Positions 8,610 to 17,730 of a stretch of 64,000 bases of DNA are shown piece by piece. The translations under genes were made by a program, and so were the position numbers. The notes under the pieces are model-generated. The model made no database searches. It saw only the letters and a program-made list of their open reading frames with translations, and was not told where the DNA came from. Numbering within the stretch: position 1 is the stretch's first letter; each line of letters begins with the position of its first letter. The DNA comes from CAZHEV01 sp964531335 [NCBI: uncultured bacterium] (GTDB lineage: Bacteria; Eisenbacteria; RBG-16-71-46; CAZHEV01), in the NCBI GenBank assembly GCA_964531335.1, contig CAZHEV010000007.1, forward strand, positions 132,909 to 196,908. The letters run 5' to 3'.

Positions 8610-8864
8610 AATGGCATCCCGGAATTCGGTTCCCGGCGGCAAACTTGGACTGGCACCGGAACGGAAGATGGGGTAAAGTCATTGGAGTCAGCGGGCTACG
8701 AAGAGCGGCCGCGACCCGGTGGAGGCTGCGCCATGGGCGTGCTTGCCGGAATCGATACTAACGGCCGCGTCCCTCGGGTGGAGATCCGAAGGACTCATCA
8801 AGCTCGGAAAGCCAATCGGGCGCTATCGATTGTTTCTTGAACAGCGAACAGGGAGGGGCGAGTG

Positions 8865-10919
8865 ATGGCAACTGCGCTGCGAAAAGATACCCTTGAGACC
8901 ATCGGCGTAGGCAACGTAATGGACATCTTCAAGAAGGGCCGCACCCCGGTCGGCGCCAAGGATCTGAGCGAGAAGATCTTCGGCGACGATGGGTCGCTGG
9001 CGGTCTCCGGGGCCGAAGGGACCGTCGGCGCGGGCAAGATAGCCCAACTGGGCAGCAGGCTGAGACCTTACGGAGTGCCCATAGCCGCGCTCGACATGGG
9101 CTACGGCAGAAGCAGTCTCGAGCAGCAATACATGGGCTTGGTCGCGTCTTTCGGCAAGAAAGACGCCGACGAGATATTCTCCAACGTGGTGCGGTTCTTC
9201 TACAACGGGACGGAGCTGCCCGGCGCCCTCGCGAAGATGAACCCGCGAGTGCTGATCGAGGCCATTCCCGAGATACTCGAGGTCAAGAAGTCCCACTACG
9301 CCTTGTTCAGGAAATCCTTCCCGGACGTGCAGATCTTCTCGGTGACGTCCGGCTTCCCGAGCTCCGAGATCGGCGTGAGCATAGGCCATCCTTCCTTTCC
9401 CCATAACATAAACAAGGTTTGGGAGATGGTGGAGGAGGAGCCATCGGACTGGACCAGACTCCTCTGGGCCCTGGGGCTGATTCCCGTCAGGGTCACGGAT
9501 CAGTGGTCCTTCGTTCTGGATGTCGTCTTCTGCGGCATGATGTTGGCCGCCCTACGGTATTACGAGGCGAAGCGCATGCCTTTCCCCGCCACGGACAAGC
9601 TGGTGCGGGAGCTGCTGGGACCGGTGCCGTTCCGGGCCCATGACGCGATCGGAGGCGCCAACTTCCTGACTCATTCGTGCCTGGCCCACCTGGACAAGAT
9701 GTACGAGGGCGAGGTGTTCAAGCCGACGGCGGAGCTGGTCGAGCGTATCGACGGCCGCCGTCCTTGGTATCCGGAGGAGCGTCCCGCGTTGAACTGGAGC
9801 CTGGATGAGGAAGAGCGAGACGAGTTCAAGACCTGGATCCTGGGCCCCCTCTTTCAGATGACCAGCCTGATGCTCCGCGAGAAAAGAGCGGATCTGGCCA
9901 CTATGAACGCCATAGGAGAGCTTTGCGCCGAGTTGCGCAAGGGAGTCCTGGTGCTGGCAAGGGGCCTCGGCTCCGACGAGGTTGTAGGCAGGGTGGAGAA
10001 GTACCATAAGCTGCACCCGGCGGCCGCGGGTGGAAGTTGGCACCCTGAGGAGTTCAGCCGGATGGACTCGCCGGAGTGGAGACACCTCTATGTGAACGCC
10101 CAACACGACGGGACCTTCGGCGTGATAACGATCGGTAGGGAGGCGCTCAACAACGATCTGATGACCGAGCTGGAGAGCGCCATGGACTGGCTGAAGAAGG
10201 CCGGCGTGAAGCGGGTGATACTGACCGGCGACTTTCATATGTCGACCCAGCTCCAGGGAGCGGATATCACGGAGTTCTTCCCGGCTCTGGGCGACCCCGA
10301 GGTCGGCTACTCGATTTCCAGCCGATGGTCAAAGGTGGCTCGCCGGCTCAACGACGACTTCGAGGTTTCGGTCGGCGTCATCCCCGGAAAGAGGTGCCTG
10401 GGAGGCTGTCTCGAGCTGATGCTGCATTGCCACTACGTGATCTCCGTGGATGGAGCCTCGCTTGGGTTCCCCGAGGTAACGCTGCCCGTGGTCCCCGGAA
10501 TGGAGGGCTGCCATTGGCCGATGCGCAGAACGGACGGCGACGGGAGGAAGAAAGTGCTTCACCTGCTGCTGGACGGTGGCTCCCTCAGGGCGAAGGACAC
10601 TGTAGGCTGGCTCGTCGATTTCACCGGGCCGATAGAGGACTGCTTGCAGACGGCGACAAGCATCGTTACTGACGGAGACCACGGTCTGAAAAGAAGGGTC
10701 CTGGACAAGTCTTCGCTCGCCGACGTGCCCACAGAGGCGCCGGGTCTTCCGTGGAGCGCGGGCGGAGAGGCGATCTCCAAGTGCGTGCAAGATTCCTGTC
10801 GAGCGGCCCTGGATGACGCCCTCGAGGTCCAGGCCCGGCACTCCGCTGAGTTCATGACTTCGAAATACTGCGCCGGCGGCGTGGTGGGTTCGACCTACGG
10901 CAAGATCAGAGTGAGCTGA
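8865..10919 (+). CDS. Fused 3-hydroxyacyl-CoA dehydrogenase / enoyl-CoA hydratase
   Basis: The 684-residue protein joins a divergent 3-hydroxyacyl-CoA dehydrogenase half (1-400) to a crotonase half (about 405-650). The first half has a Rossmann-type GAEGTVGAGKIAQL segment at about 48-61, VLIEAIPEILEVKK, and a C-terminal substrate domain; the usual HFFNP motif is altered to GHPSFPHN, and the following Asn is not obvious. The second half keeps the crotonase oxyanion-hole pattern (GADITEF) and both catalytic Glu positions (GGCLEL and FPEVTL), so hydratase activity is plausible. The order is the reverse of FadB but is known in some archaeal crotonyl-CoA hydratase/3-hydroxybutyryl-CoA dehydrogenases. 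The start ATG at 8865 follows GGGAGGGG; a GTG one codon upstream is less well placed. It lies upstream of pta-ackA, suggesting acyl-CoA metabolism feeding acetate formation. Confidence 0.75.
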   Translation: MATALRKDTLETIGVGNVMDIFKKGRTPVGAKDLSEKIFGDDGSLAVSGAEGTVGAGKIAQLGSRLRPYGVPIAALDMGYGRSSLEQQYMGLVASFGKKDADEIFSNVVRFFYNGTELPGALAKMNPRVLIEAIPEILEVKKSHYALFRKSFPDVQIFSVTSGFPSSEIGVSIGHPSFPHNINKVWEMVEEEPSDWTRLLWALGLIPVRVTDQWSFVLDVVFCGMMLAALRYYEAKRMPFPATDKLVRELLGPVPFRAHDAIGGANFLTHSCLAHLDKMYEGEVFKPTAELVERIDGRRPWYPEERPALNWSLDEEERDEFKTWILGPLFQMTSLMLREKRADLATMNAIGELCAELRKGVLVLARGLGSDEVVGRVEKYHKLHPAAAGGSWHPEEFSRMDSPEWRHLYVNAQHDGTFGVITIGREALNNDLMTELESAMDWLKKAGVKRVILTGDFHMSTQLQGADITEFFPALGDPEVGYSISSRWSKVARRLNDDFEVSVGVIPGKRCLGGCLELMLHCHYVISVDGASLGFPEVTLPVVPGMEGCHWPMRRTDGDGRKKVLHLLLDGGSLRAKDTVGWLVDFTGPIEDCLQTATSIVTDGDHGLKRRVLDKSSLADVPTEAPGLPWSAGGEAISKCVQDSCRAALDDALEVQARHSAEFMTSKYCAGGVVGSTYGKIRVS

Positions 10920-11193
10920 CGCGCCGCTCGCGGACGCTGGCCCCTTGTGGAGTGCCTCTGTGCTCCCGCGGGCTGCGCCCCTGGACCCCCGCCCGGCGGC
11001 AGCGGCCGGGGGGCGCCCTGAAGGACTGGATCCCCGGAAGGCGGAGTCGTGGTCTGCCGCGGGGGCTCAAATGAGCGCTGCGACCTCCGGAGCCCTGGAG
11101 CCGGGCCCCGGAGGAGGCCGGAAAAAGCTTGTGCCGGCCGTGCGATGAGCTACCATGACATGGCGGCCTTGCGCGCCGAGCAGACCCACGAAA
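10920..11193. other. Intergenic region without a recognisable gene
   Basis: About 275 bases between the fusion enzyme and the terminator before pta. Open frames here are short and have noise-like Arg/Pro/Ala composition. I see no promoter, RNA or repeat that I would support. Confidence 0.4.
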
Positions 11194-11217
11194 CCCCGCC
11201 GGCAGCGCGGGGCTTTC
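11194..11217 (+). terminator. Terminator-like hairpin between the fusion enzyme gene and pta
   Basis: CCCCGC (11194-11199) pairs with GCGGGG (11207-11212) across a 7-base loop, followed by CTTTCTAT. It suggests that pta is transcribed separately from the upstream gene. Confidence 0.5.
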
Positions 11218-11298
11218 TATATATTGGGCGAAGCGCGAAGATCCGCCAGGTTCAGATGCTAGCCCTCTCGAGTAATTCGAGGGGAGGGGAGCTGCGTC

Positions 11299-13425
11299 AT
11301 GTCTAGAAACCTCTACCTGACTACAACCGGCCCCACCGCGGGCAAGAGCGCCATCGTGCTCGGGCTTATGTCCAACCTGGAGAGAGGAATTCGCCGCATA
11401 GGGTACTTCCGACCGATAGGACGGAGCGACATAGAGGCCGACATTCCGGATCCGAACGTCGAGCTTGTCTGCTCCGTGTTCAACCTGGAGTGCGACCGGG
11501 AATCGATGATCGGGGTCACCGCCACCAAGGCGATGGACATGATAACCAGGGGGCGCTACGACGAGATGATCGAGGAGATACTGGGCGCGTACAAGAAGTA
11601 CGAGCGTGACAAGGACTTCGTGGTAATTGAAGGGACGAATTATCAAGGGGCGAGCACCGCCTTCGAGTTCGAGATAAACGCCGACATAGCGCGCAACCTG
11701 GGCGCGCCGGTGCTCCTCCTGGTCAGCGGGTTCGATCGAAGCGCGGAAGAGATCTTCGACAATGCCATGTTGAGCAAGGAACAGTTCGAGGACCAGGGAT
11801 GCGAGCTGGTGGGGCTCATCATCAATAGAGTGGATCGAGGCAACTTCGAGGAGATACGAGGCTTTCTTTCCGACAAGCTCTCATCGGCCGGAGCTCCTTT
11901 CGCCGGGGCGATCCCCGAGGACCTGATCCTGGCTAAGCCGCGCATGGACGAGATAGCCGCGGCGTTGAGAGCAGAAGTGATGTACGGGGAGAGATACCTC
12001 GACAACCTGGTTGACAATTTCCGAATAGCGTCGATGCACCTGCCGACCATACTGGAGAGAATAAGCCCGGGGTCCCTTGTGATAACCGCCGGCGACCGCG
12101 GCGACATAGTCCTGGGTTTGATCGCCTCGCAGATGTCCAATCGCATGCCCAAGATCGCGGGGGTTCTCTTGAGCAGCGACCTCAAGCCGACCGATACTAT
12201 CGCCAAGCTCATAAGCGGCCTCCAGAGGATGCAGCTTCCCATTTTGGCGGTCAAGTCGGGGGCTTATCAGACTTCGATCGACGTGAGCAGGGTCACCGCG
12301 TCGATCACCCCCCGGAGCTACAGGAAGATAGAGACGGCTCAGACCCTGTTCGACGAGCACGTGGACCTGGACACGATCCTGTCGGGCGTCGCATCGACGC
12401 GCCAGATGCGGATAACTCCCAACCTGTTCCTCTACAACCTACAGGAGAGGGCGCGCTCGGCCAAGAAGCACATCGTTTTGCCGGAAGGGGCGGAGGACCG
12501 GATCATCAGGGCGGTTGAAATCCTCCTGAGAAGGGAAATAGTCGACATCACGATGCTGGGCGACGAGGAAGAGATCCGCAATCGCGCGGAGAAGCTCATG
12601 GTGGAGTTGGACGGGGTGAGGATAGTGACGCCGCACGATTCGTCCAACCTGGACGACTACGCGGAGAAATACAAGGAGCTGAGAAAGCACAAGGGCGTCA
12701 GCCTGGAACAGGCCAGGGAGATCATGCAGGACCCTTCGTACTACGGGACCATGATGGTTCACAAAGGGGACGCGGACGGGATGGTCTCGGGGTCGATCAA
12801 CACCACGGCCCACACAATAAGACCGGCTTTCGAGTTCATCAAGACCCAGCCCGGCGTCAAGCTGGTATCGAGCGTATTCTTCATGTGTTTGACGGACCGG
12901 GTTCTTGTGTACGGCGACTGCGCGGTCAATCCGAATCCGACAGCGGAGGAGCTGGCTCACATCGCTGTGACCAGCGCCGACACCGCCTCCGCCTTCGGCA
13001 TCGAGCCCAGGGTAGCCATGCTGTCCTATGCCACGGGAGAATCAGGTACCGGCTCCGACGTCGAGATGGTCAAGCAGGCCACGAAGATAGCGAAGGAGAT
13101 GCGGCCCGACCTGCCCATAGACGGCCCGTTGCAGTACGACGCCGCCATAGACGTCTCCGTTGCCCGGACAAAGTTGCCGGAGAGCAGTGTGGCCGGGAGA
13201 GCGACGGTCTTCATATTCCCGGACCTCAATACGGGAAACAACACTTACAAGGCGGTGCAGCGATCGGCCAGGGCGATAGCGGTGGGGCCGGTCCTCCAGG
13301 GACTGCGCAAGCCGGTCAACGACTTGAGCAGGGGGTGCACGGTGCCGGACATCGTGAACACGGTGGTCATAACGGCCATTCAGGCGGAGGCGGTGGCCGA
13401 GGCCGGCCGGGAAAAAGAGGATTAG
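11299..13425 (+). CDS. pta: Phosphate acetyltransferase, long form
   Basis: This enzyme converts acetyl-CoA and phosphate to acetyl phosphate and CoA. The 708-residue protein has the full three-domain layout of the long (E. coli-like) form: an N-terminal P-loop-like domain (TTTGPTAGKSAIVLGL at about 8-23), a middle DRTGG-type domain (about 230-340), and the C-terminal catalytic domain from about 390 (KKHIVLPEGAEDRIIRA, GMVSGSINTTAHTIRP, GPLQYDAAI, FPDLNTGNNTYKAVQR). The start ATG at 11299 lies 6-8 bases after a GGGGAGGGGAG site. ackA follows 51 bases downstream on the same strand, so the two form the usual acetate-producing operon that makes ATP by substrate-level phosphorylation. Confidence 0.95.
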   Translation: MSRNLYLTTTGPTAGKSAIVLGLMSNLERGIRRIGYFRPIGRSDIEADIPDPNVELVCSVFNLECDRESMIGVTATKAMDMITRGRYDEMIEEILGAYKKYERDKDFVVIEGTNYQGASTAFEFEINADIARNLGAPVLLLVSGFDRSAEEIFDNAMLSKEQFEDQGCELVGLIINRVDRGNFEEIRGFLSDKLSSAGAPFAGAIPEDLILAKPRMDEIAAALRAEVMYGERYLDNLVDNFRIASMHLPTILERISPGSLVITAGDRGDIVLGLIASQMSNRMPKIAGVLLSSDLKPTDTIAKLISGLQRMQLPILAVKSGAYQTSIDVSRVTASITPRSYRKIETAQTLFDEHVDLDTILSGVASTRQMRITPNLFLYNLQERARSAKKHIVLPEGAEDRIIRAVEILLRREIVDITMLGDEEEIRNRAEKLMVELDGVRIVTPHDSSNLDDYAEKYKELRKHKGVSLEQAREIMQDPSYYGTMMVHKGDADGMVSGSINTTAHTIRPAFEFIKTQPGVKLVSSVFFMCLTDRVLVYGDCAVNPNPTAEELAHIAVTSADTASAFGIEPRVAMLSYATGESGTGSDVEMVKQATKIAKEMRPDLPIDGPLQYDAAIDVSVARTKLPESSVAGRATVFIFPDLNTGNNTYKAVQRSARAIAVGPVLQGLRKPVNDLSRGCTVPDIVNTVVITAIQAEAVAEAGREKED

Positions 13426-13476
13426 AGGGCTGCCGGGCTGCGGACTGTACGGGGGCGGTCGGGCGGGGGAGTGTCT

Positions 13477-14676
13477 ATGAAGATCTTGGTGCTGAATTGC
13501 GGCAGCTCATCGGTGAAATACCAGGTTTTCTCGATGCCGGACGGCGAGGCGATCGTCAAGGGTCTCGTGCAGCGGATCGGCGAAAAAGAGGGCGGAATAG
13601 AGCAGGAGAGTGGAGCCGGGAAGGTCTCCCTGGACGTTGAGATTCCAGACCACGAGTTCGGTCTTCAACAGGCCGTCAAGTGCCTGACCGAGGGCGACAA
13701 GGCGCCGCTGTCCGATCTATCGGAGATCGGGGCGGTCGGACATAGGGTCGTTCACGGCGGCGAGAGATTCACTGAAACGGTCGTGATCGATGACGAGGTC
13801 ATAGAGGCGATAGAGTCACACGCCGAGCTCGCCCCCCTCCACAATCCGCCCAACCTGCTGGGAATCCGGTTCGCGGTCAAGACGCTGCCGGAGGTCACCC
13901 AGGTGGCGGTTTTCGACACCGCCTTCCATCAGACCATGCCGGAGCACGCCTTCCGTTATGGTCTCCCCGAGAACCTCTACCGGGAAGGGAAGATCCGGCG
14001 ATACGGGTTCCATGGAACCTCGCACCGTTATGTCTCGATGCGCGCGGCGGCCCTCCTGGGCAAAGATCCCAGCGACACGAACCTGATTAGCTGTCATCTG
14101 GGAAACGGCAGCAGCGTGGCCGCGGTGGCCGGAGGAAGGTCGGTTGACACGAGCATGGGGCTGACGCCGCTCGAGGGGTTGGTGATGGGGACGCGCTGCG
14201 GCGACATCGACGCCGGGATAATATTTCACCTCGAGCGGGTGCAGGGGCTGTCCACGGACGAGATAGACGCGCTCTTGAACAAGAGGAGCGGTCTCCTGGG
14301 CATCTCCGGTTCGAGCAATGACGTCCGCGAGCTTACCCGACTGGCAAAGAGTGGCGACGCAAGGGCGCGGATCGCTCTGGAGGTGTATGCGTACCGCCTG
14401 AAGAAGTACATAGGCGCTTACGCGGCTGTGCTGGGCGAGGCGCACGCGATAATCTTCACGGCCGGCATAGGCGAGAATTCGGCGCTGGTGAGATCCCTTT
14501 CGTGTTCGGGTCTCGAGGCAATGGGGATAGGCGTGGACCCGAAGAAGAACGAGAAGGCCTCGGGGGGAGAATTCGATATCACCGCCGAGGGGATGAAGAC
14601 GCGGGTCCTGGTGATCCCGACCAACGAGGAGAAGCTCATCACCATGGATACGTACTCCTCGGCCATGAGCTCCTAG
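13477..14676 (+). CDS. ackA: Acetate kinase
   Basis: Acetate kinase turns acetyl phosphate and ADP into acetate and ATP. The 399-residue length and motifs are standard: MKILVLNCGSSSVKYQV at the N-terminus (phosphate-binding loop), GHRVVHGG at about 90, FDTAFHQTMP near 148, GFHGTSHRYV near 180, LGNGSSVAAV, and GIGENS near 330. The start ATG at 13477 follows GGGGGAG at a 5-base gap; an in-frame GTG two codons earlier is less likely. It forms an operon with pta and ends before a G+C-rich hairpin shared with the convergent M16 protease gene. Confidence 0.95.
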   Translation: MKILVLNCGSSSVKYQVFSMPDGEAIVKGLVQRIGEKEGGIEQESGAGKVSLDVEIPDHEFGLQQAVKCLTEGDKAPLSDLSEIGAVGHRVVHGGERFTETVVIDDEVIEAIESHAELAPLHNPPNLLGIRFAVKTLPEVTQVAVFDTAFHQTMPEHAFRYGLPENLYREGKIRRYGFHGTSHRYVSMRAAALLGKDPSDTNLISCHLGNGSSVAAVAGGRSVDTSMGLTPLEGLVMGTRCGDIDAGIIFHLERVQGLSTDEIDALLNKRSGLLGISGSSNDVRELTRLAKSGDARARIALEVYAYRLKKYIGAYAAVLGEAHAIIFTAGIGENSALVRSLSCSGLEAMGIGVDPKKNEKASGGEFDITAEGMKTRVLVIPTNEEKLITMDTYSSAMSS

Positions 14677-14679
14677 CGC

Positions 14680-14700
14680 GGCGCGGGAGCGGCCCGCGCC
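14680..14700. terminator. Hairpin between convergent ackA and M16 protease genes
   Basis: GGCGCGGG (14680-14687) and CCCGCGCC (14693-14700) with a 5-base loop, four bases after the ackA stop. It lacks a T-run, so it is only a probable terminator; it could serve both strands. Confidence 0.45.
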
Positions 14701-14736
14701 GAGGTTTCAGCTTCCGTTTCAGGACCGGGGAAGCCC

Positions 14737-17550
14737 CTAGCGCTCCTCGGGAACCAGAACCACCCTGACATAGTCGTCCGGTTTCAAATACTTCACGGCG
14801 GCCTGCTTCATCTCCTGGGCGGAGAGGTCCTCCACCAGGCGCGGATACTCCAGAAGGAGGGCCGGATCGGTGCCGTGCAAGTGGCGGGTGTGAAGCTGCG
14901 CCAGCCAGAACCCATTGTCCTTCAAGTTGACCTCGAACTGTCTCTTCTGCGACTCCCTGACTCTCTCCACGTGCTCGGGGTCCGGACCGTTGTCCCGGAG
15001 GTTCTCGATCTTCTCGAGAACGGTCTGGGTGAGCTCCTCTATTCGATTCGGATCGCAGCCGAAGGTGACGTGCACCTGGTATTCCTGCCTCGGGTAAAGC
15101 TCCGCGTAAGAGTTGATGCCCACGCCGTAAGTTCCGCCCAGCTCCTCCCTCAACACCTCGCGCAGGTCGATCTCCATGACCTCGGCCAGGGAATCCAGCT
15201 CATACTTGCTCTCCAGAGACCATTTCATGGGGCCGGCGAACACGATCGCCACGCGGCCGCGCTCCTCGATGCCTTTCCTCACGGTCCTCTCTATGACTCC
15301 CTCGGCAAGGGCAATGCCGGGATCCTTCCAGGTCTCTTCTCGATCGGTGGTGGGAAGTCCGCCCAGGTAGGTCTTGACCATCGGCTCGATCGCCTCCAGC
15401 TCGAAATTGCCCACGAAGATGAAAACGAAGTCGTCCGCGTCCGCGAACCTGTCGCGATAGAAGTCATAGGCGTCGTCGAGGTTGATCTCGTCAAGTAATT
15501 GTACCGTCCAGGGCCGCATGCGATGGTGGTGCTGGGCCACCGTTACCTGAAGGGTGTCGAAGAAGGCCGCCTCCGGGCTCGCGCTTCTGTTCTCTATGGT
15601 GCCCTTCATCTTCGCATAGAACGAATCGAACGCGTCGGCGTCATTGCGCGGTGAGGTCATATATAGATAGATGAGCTGGAACATGGTCTCCAGGTCCTGA
15701 GGCGAGGCGGTCCCCGACAGGCCTTCGGTGATCTCTCCAATGTAGGGGGAGACCTCGACCACCTTGCCGCTGAGCTTCTTCTCCAGAGCCACGCTGTTGA
15801 ACTCGCCGACGCCGCTCTCCTGCACGATGTGGGAGGCGAGCGAGGCCGACACGAACATAGGGTCGGAGACCAACGAGTGTCCGCCGGGACTGTAGGCCCA
15901 GAACCTCACCTCGTCGTTCTTGAAGTCGGTGGGCTTGAGCACGACCTCTACACCGTTGGACAAAGTCCACTCCGTAACCCCCAGCTCATCGATTCTCGAT
16001 CGGCTCTCGACCTCCGCGGGCTCGGGAATCTCCTCGAGGAGAGGCTCGTCGGATGCCATATCCTCGTAAGGGGTTATCCGACTGCGGCTCACTTTTTCAA
16101 AAACAGCCGCCAGGTCCTCTTCCGCGGGGACGGCGAGGCCCTCCTTCTCAGGAGCGCTCACCAAGACCACGCGGTTGTCCTCCGCGACACGCCGGGCCGA
16201 GAGCTCGTTTAGCTCTTCGAGGGCGATGCCCGGCACAAGCTGCTTGGCGAGCGCGTACTCGCTCTCGATGCCCGGCATTGGCTCTCCCTTGGTGAAATGG
16301 GCGAGGCATCGCGAGGCGAGGATCTTGGACTTTGTCTTGTCGCGCTCGGCATACGCGTTCTCGGCCTGCCTGAGCATCTCCTCCTTGGATCTTTCGAGCT
16401 CGGAGGCCGTAAACCCGTGCCGACTGGCGCGGGCGGATTCGGTGAGAAGGGCCTCGAGCCCTTTCTCGATTCCGCCTTCATTTACCAGCGAGGCGAACAT
16501 CTGCATTTTCTTGGAGCGGGCGAGAGGGACGTCCGCGGTCATGGCGAAGAGGAACGGGGGCTCCGCCTCCTTCGTGAGCTCCATGAGCCTGTCGTTGAGC
16601 ATGTCGTCGTGGAGATGCTTGATCAAATGTGTCCTGTAGTCTTCTATTAGCAGTTCCGGTTCTGCGTCGCTCTTGAACAGGACCGCCGTCGTGGTGTGCG
16701 TCGCCTCGGGGTCAGTGGCGACGGCGAAGAGAGTCTCCTCGTGGTCGGGGACGGGATAGATCTCGCGTTCCCTGGGGTCGGCCGGCATGGGCAATAAGGC
16801 GAAGTGCCTCTCGATGAGCCCCTCTATCCACTCCGGATCGAAGTCACCGACCGCGACGACTGCCATTAGATCGGGACGGTACCAGTCCCGATAGAACCTG
16901 CGCAATGTGTCATAGCTGCACGTGTCTATGACCGCCTTCTTTCCGATGGGTATCCTCTCGGCGTACCGCGAGCCCTTGAATAGGATCGGCAGTTGTTTGT
17001 CGAGCATGCGCATCTGCGCCCCTCTGCCCAGGCGCCACTCCTCGCCTATTACTCCGCGCTCCTTGTCTATCTCCTCCTCATCGAAGGTGAGCCCGTGGGC
17101 CCAGTCCTCCAGGATCTGAACCGCGGTCTCCACTATTTCGGTGGTGTCGGTGGGGACCTCCAGCATGTAGACGGTCTCGTCGAAGTTCGTGAAGGCGTTG
17201 AGCTCCGGGCCGAATCTCATGCCTATCGACTCCATGTAATGGATTAGCTGGTTCTCGCTGAAATGCTCGGTCCCGTTGAAAGCCATATGTTCGACAAAAT
17301 GAGCCAGCCCTTGCTGGTCGTCGTCTTCCAGAATGGATCCCGCGTTTACCGCCAGCCACAGCTGAGCCCTGTTCCCGGGCTCCCCGTTGACCCTCAGGTA
17401 GTAGCGGAGTCCGTTGTCGAGCTCCCCGATCTTCGTCTGCGGGTCCACGGGTATAGGGTCCTGGGGATTGGGTGGGGCTCCGTCCGAGGAGAGCGGGCAC
17501 GCCGGCAGAGCGAAGGCGACGACGATAGCCGAGAGGATGGAGCGCTTCAT
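14737..17550 (-). CDS. M16-family zinc metalloprotease, lipoprotein
   Basis: The 937-residue protein has the size of a pitrilysin-type two-halves M16 peptidase in a single chain. The inverted zinc motif HFVEH lies at residues 84-88, with the distal metal ligand in the following GVIGEEWR helix near 160. The second half (about 520-930) repeats the fold without the zinc motif and contains the Arg/Tyr substrate-binding region near GGTYGVGINSY. The N-terminus is a lipoprotein signal with lipobox LPAC (Cys18), so it should be anchored on the periplasmic side of a membrane. Such enzymes degrade peptides in a closed chamber. The start ATG at 17550 has GGAGG seven bases upstream, and a good promoter lies about 90 bases upstream. 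It is not in the pilus operon that follows on the same strand. Confidence 0.9.
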   Translation of the reverse strand: MKRSILSAIVVAFALPACPLSSDGAPPNPQDPIPVDPQTKIGELDNGLRYYLRVNGEPGNRAQLWLAVNAGSILEDDDQQGLAHFVEHMAFNGTEHFSENQLIHYMESIGMRFGPELNAFTNFDETVYMLEVPTDTTEIVETAVQILEDWAHGLTFDEEEIDKERGVIGEEWRLGRGAQMRMLDKQLPILFKGSRYAERIPIGKKAVIDTCSYDTLRRFYRDWYRPDLMAVVAVGDFDPEWIEGLIERHFALLPMPADPREREIYPVPDHEETLFAVATDPEATHTTTAVLFKSDAEPELLIEDYRTHLIKHLHDDMLNDRLMELTKEAEPPFLFAMTADVPLARSKKMQMFASLVNEGGIEKGLEALLTESARASRHGFTASELERSKEEMLRQAENAYAERDKTKSKILASRCLAHFTKGEPMPGIESEYALAKQLVPGIALEELNELSARRVAEDNRVVLVSAPEKEGLAVPAEEDLAAVFEKVSRSRITPYEDMASDEPLLEEIPEPAEVESRSRIDELGVTEWTLSNGVEVVLKPTDFKNDEVRFWAYSPGGHSLVSDPMFVSASLASHIVQESGVGEFNSVALEKKLSGKVVEVSPYIGEITEGLSGTASPQDLETMFQLIYLYMTSPRNDADAFDSFYAKMKGTIENRSASPEAAFFDTLQVTVAQHHHRMRPWTVQLLDEINLDDAYDFYRDRFADADDFVFIFVGNFELEAIEPMVKTYLGGLPTTDREETWKDPGIALAEGVIERTVRKGIEERGRVAIVFAGPMKWSLESKYELDSLAEVMEIDLREVLREELGGTYGVGINSYAELYPRQEYQVHVTFGCDPNRIEELTQTVLEKIENLRDNGPDPEHVERVRESQKRQFEVNLKDNGFWLAQLHTRHLHGTDPALLLEYPRLVEDLSAQEMKQAAVKYLKPDDYVRVVLVPEER

Positions 17551-17643
17551 AGCTTTGACCTCCTGGGCGGCGCGCCGGCCTGACGGCGAGCGCAGCCGAG
17601 AGCTTGTTGCGTAGATGGAAAACAGCGATGCGGCCAGTTAAGC

Positions 17644-17672
17644 ATTATACGAATTCGGGCATCGGGGATCAA
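17644..17672 (-). promoter_or_regulatory. Sigma-70-type promoter for the M16 lipoprotein
   Basis: On the minus strand: TTGATC (17672-17667), 17 bases, and a perfect TATAAT (17649-17644). The transcript would start near 17637, leaving an 87-base leader. Confidence 0.6.
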
Positions 17673-17730
17673 TGAAGACGTGCCGGCGGACCGCCGTAAA
17701 AGGAAGGGATGACGGGAGATGCGTCCACGC

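Noticed and set aside
8732-8840. 35-codon plus-strand frame upstream of the fusion enzyme
   Set aside because: No ribosome site, no family, noise-like composition.
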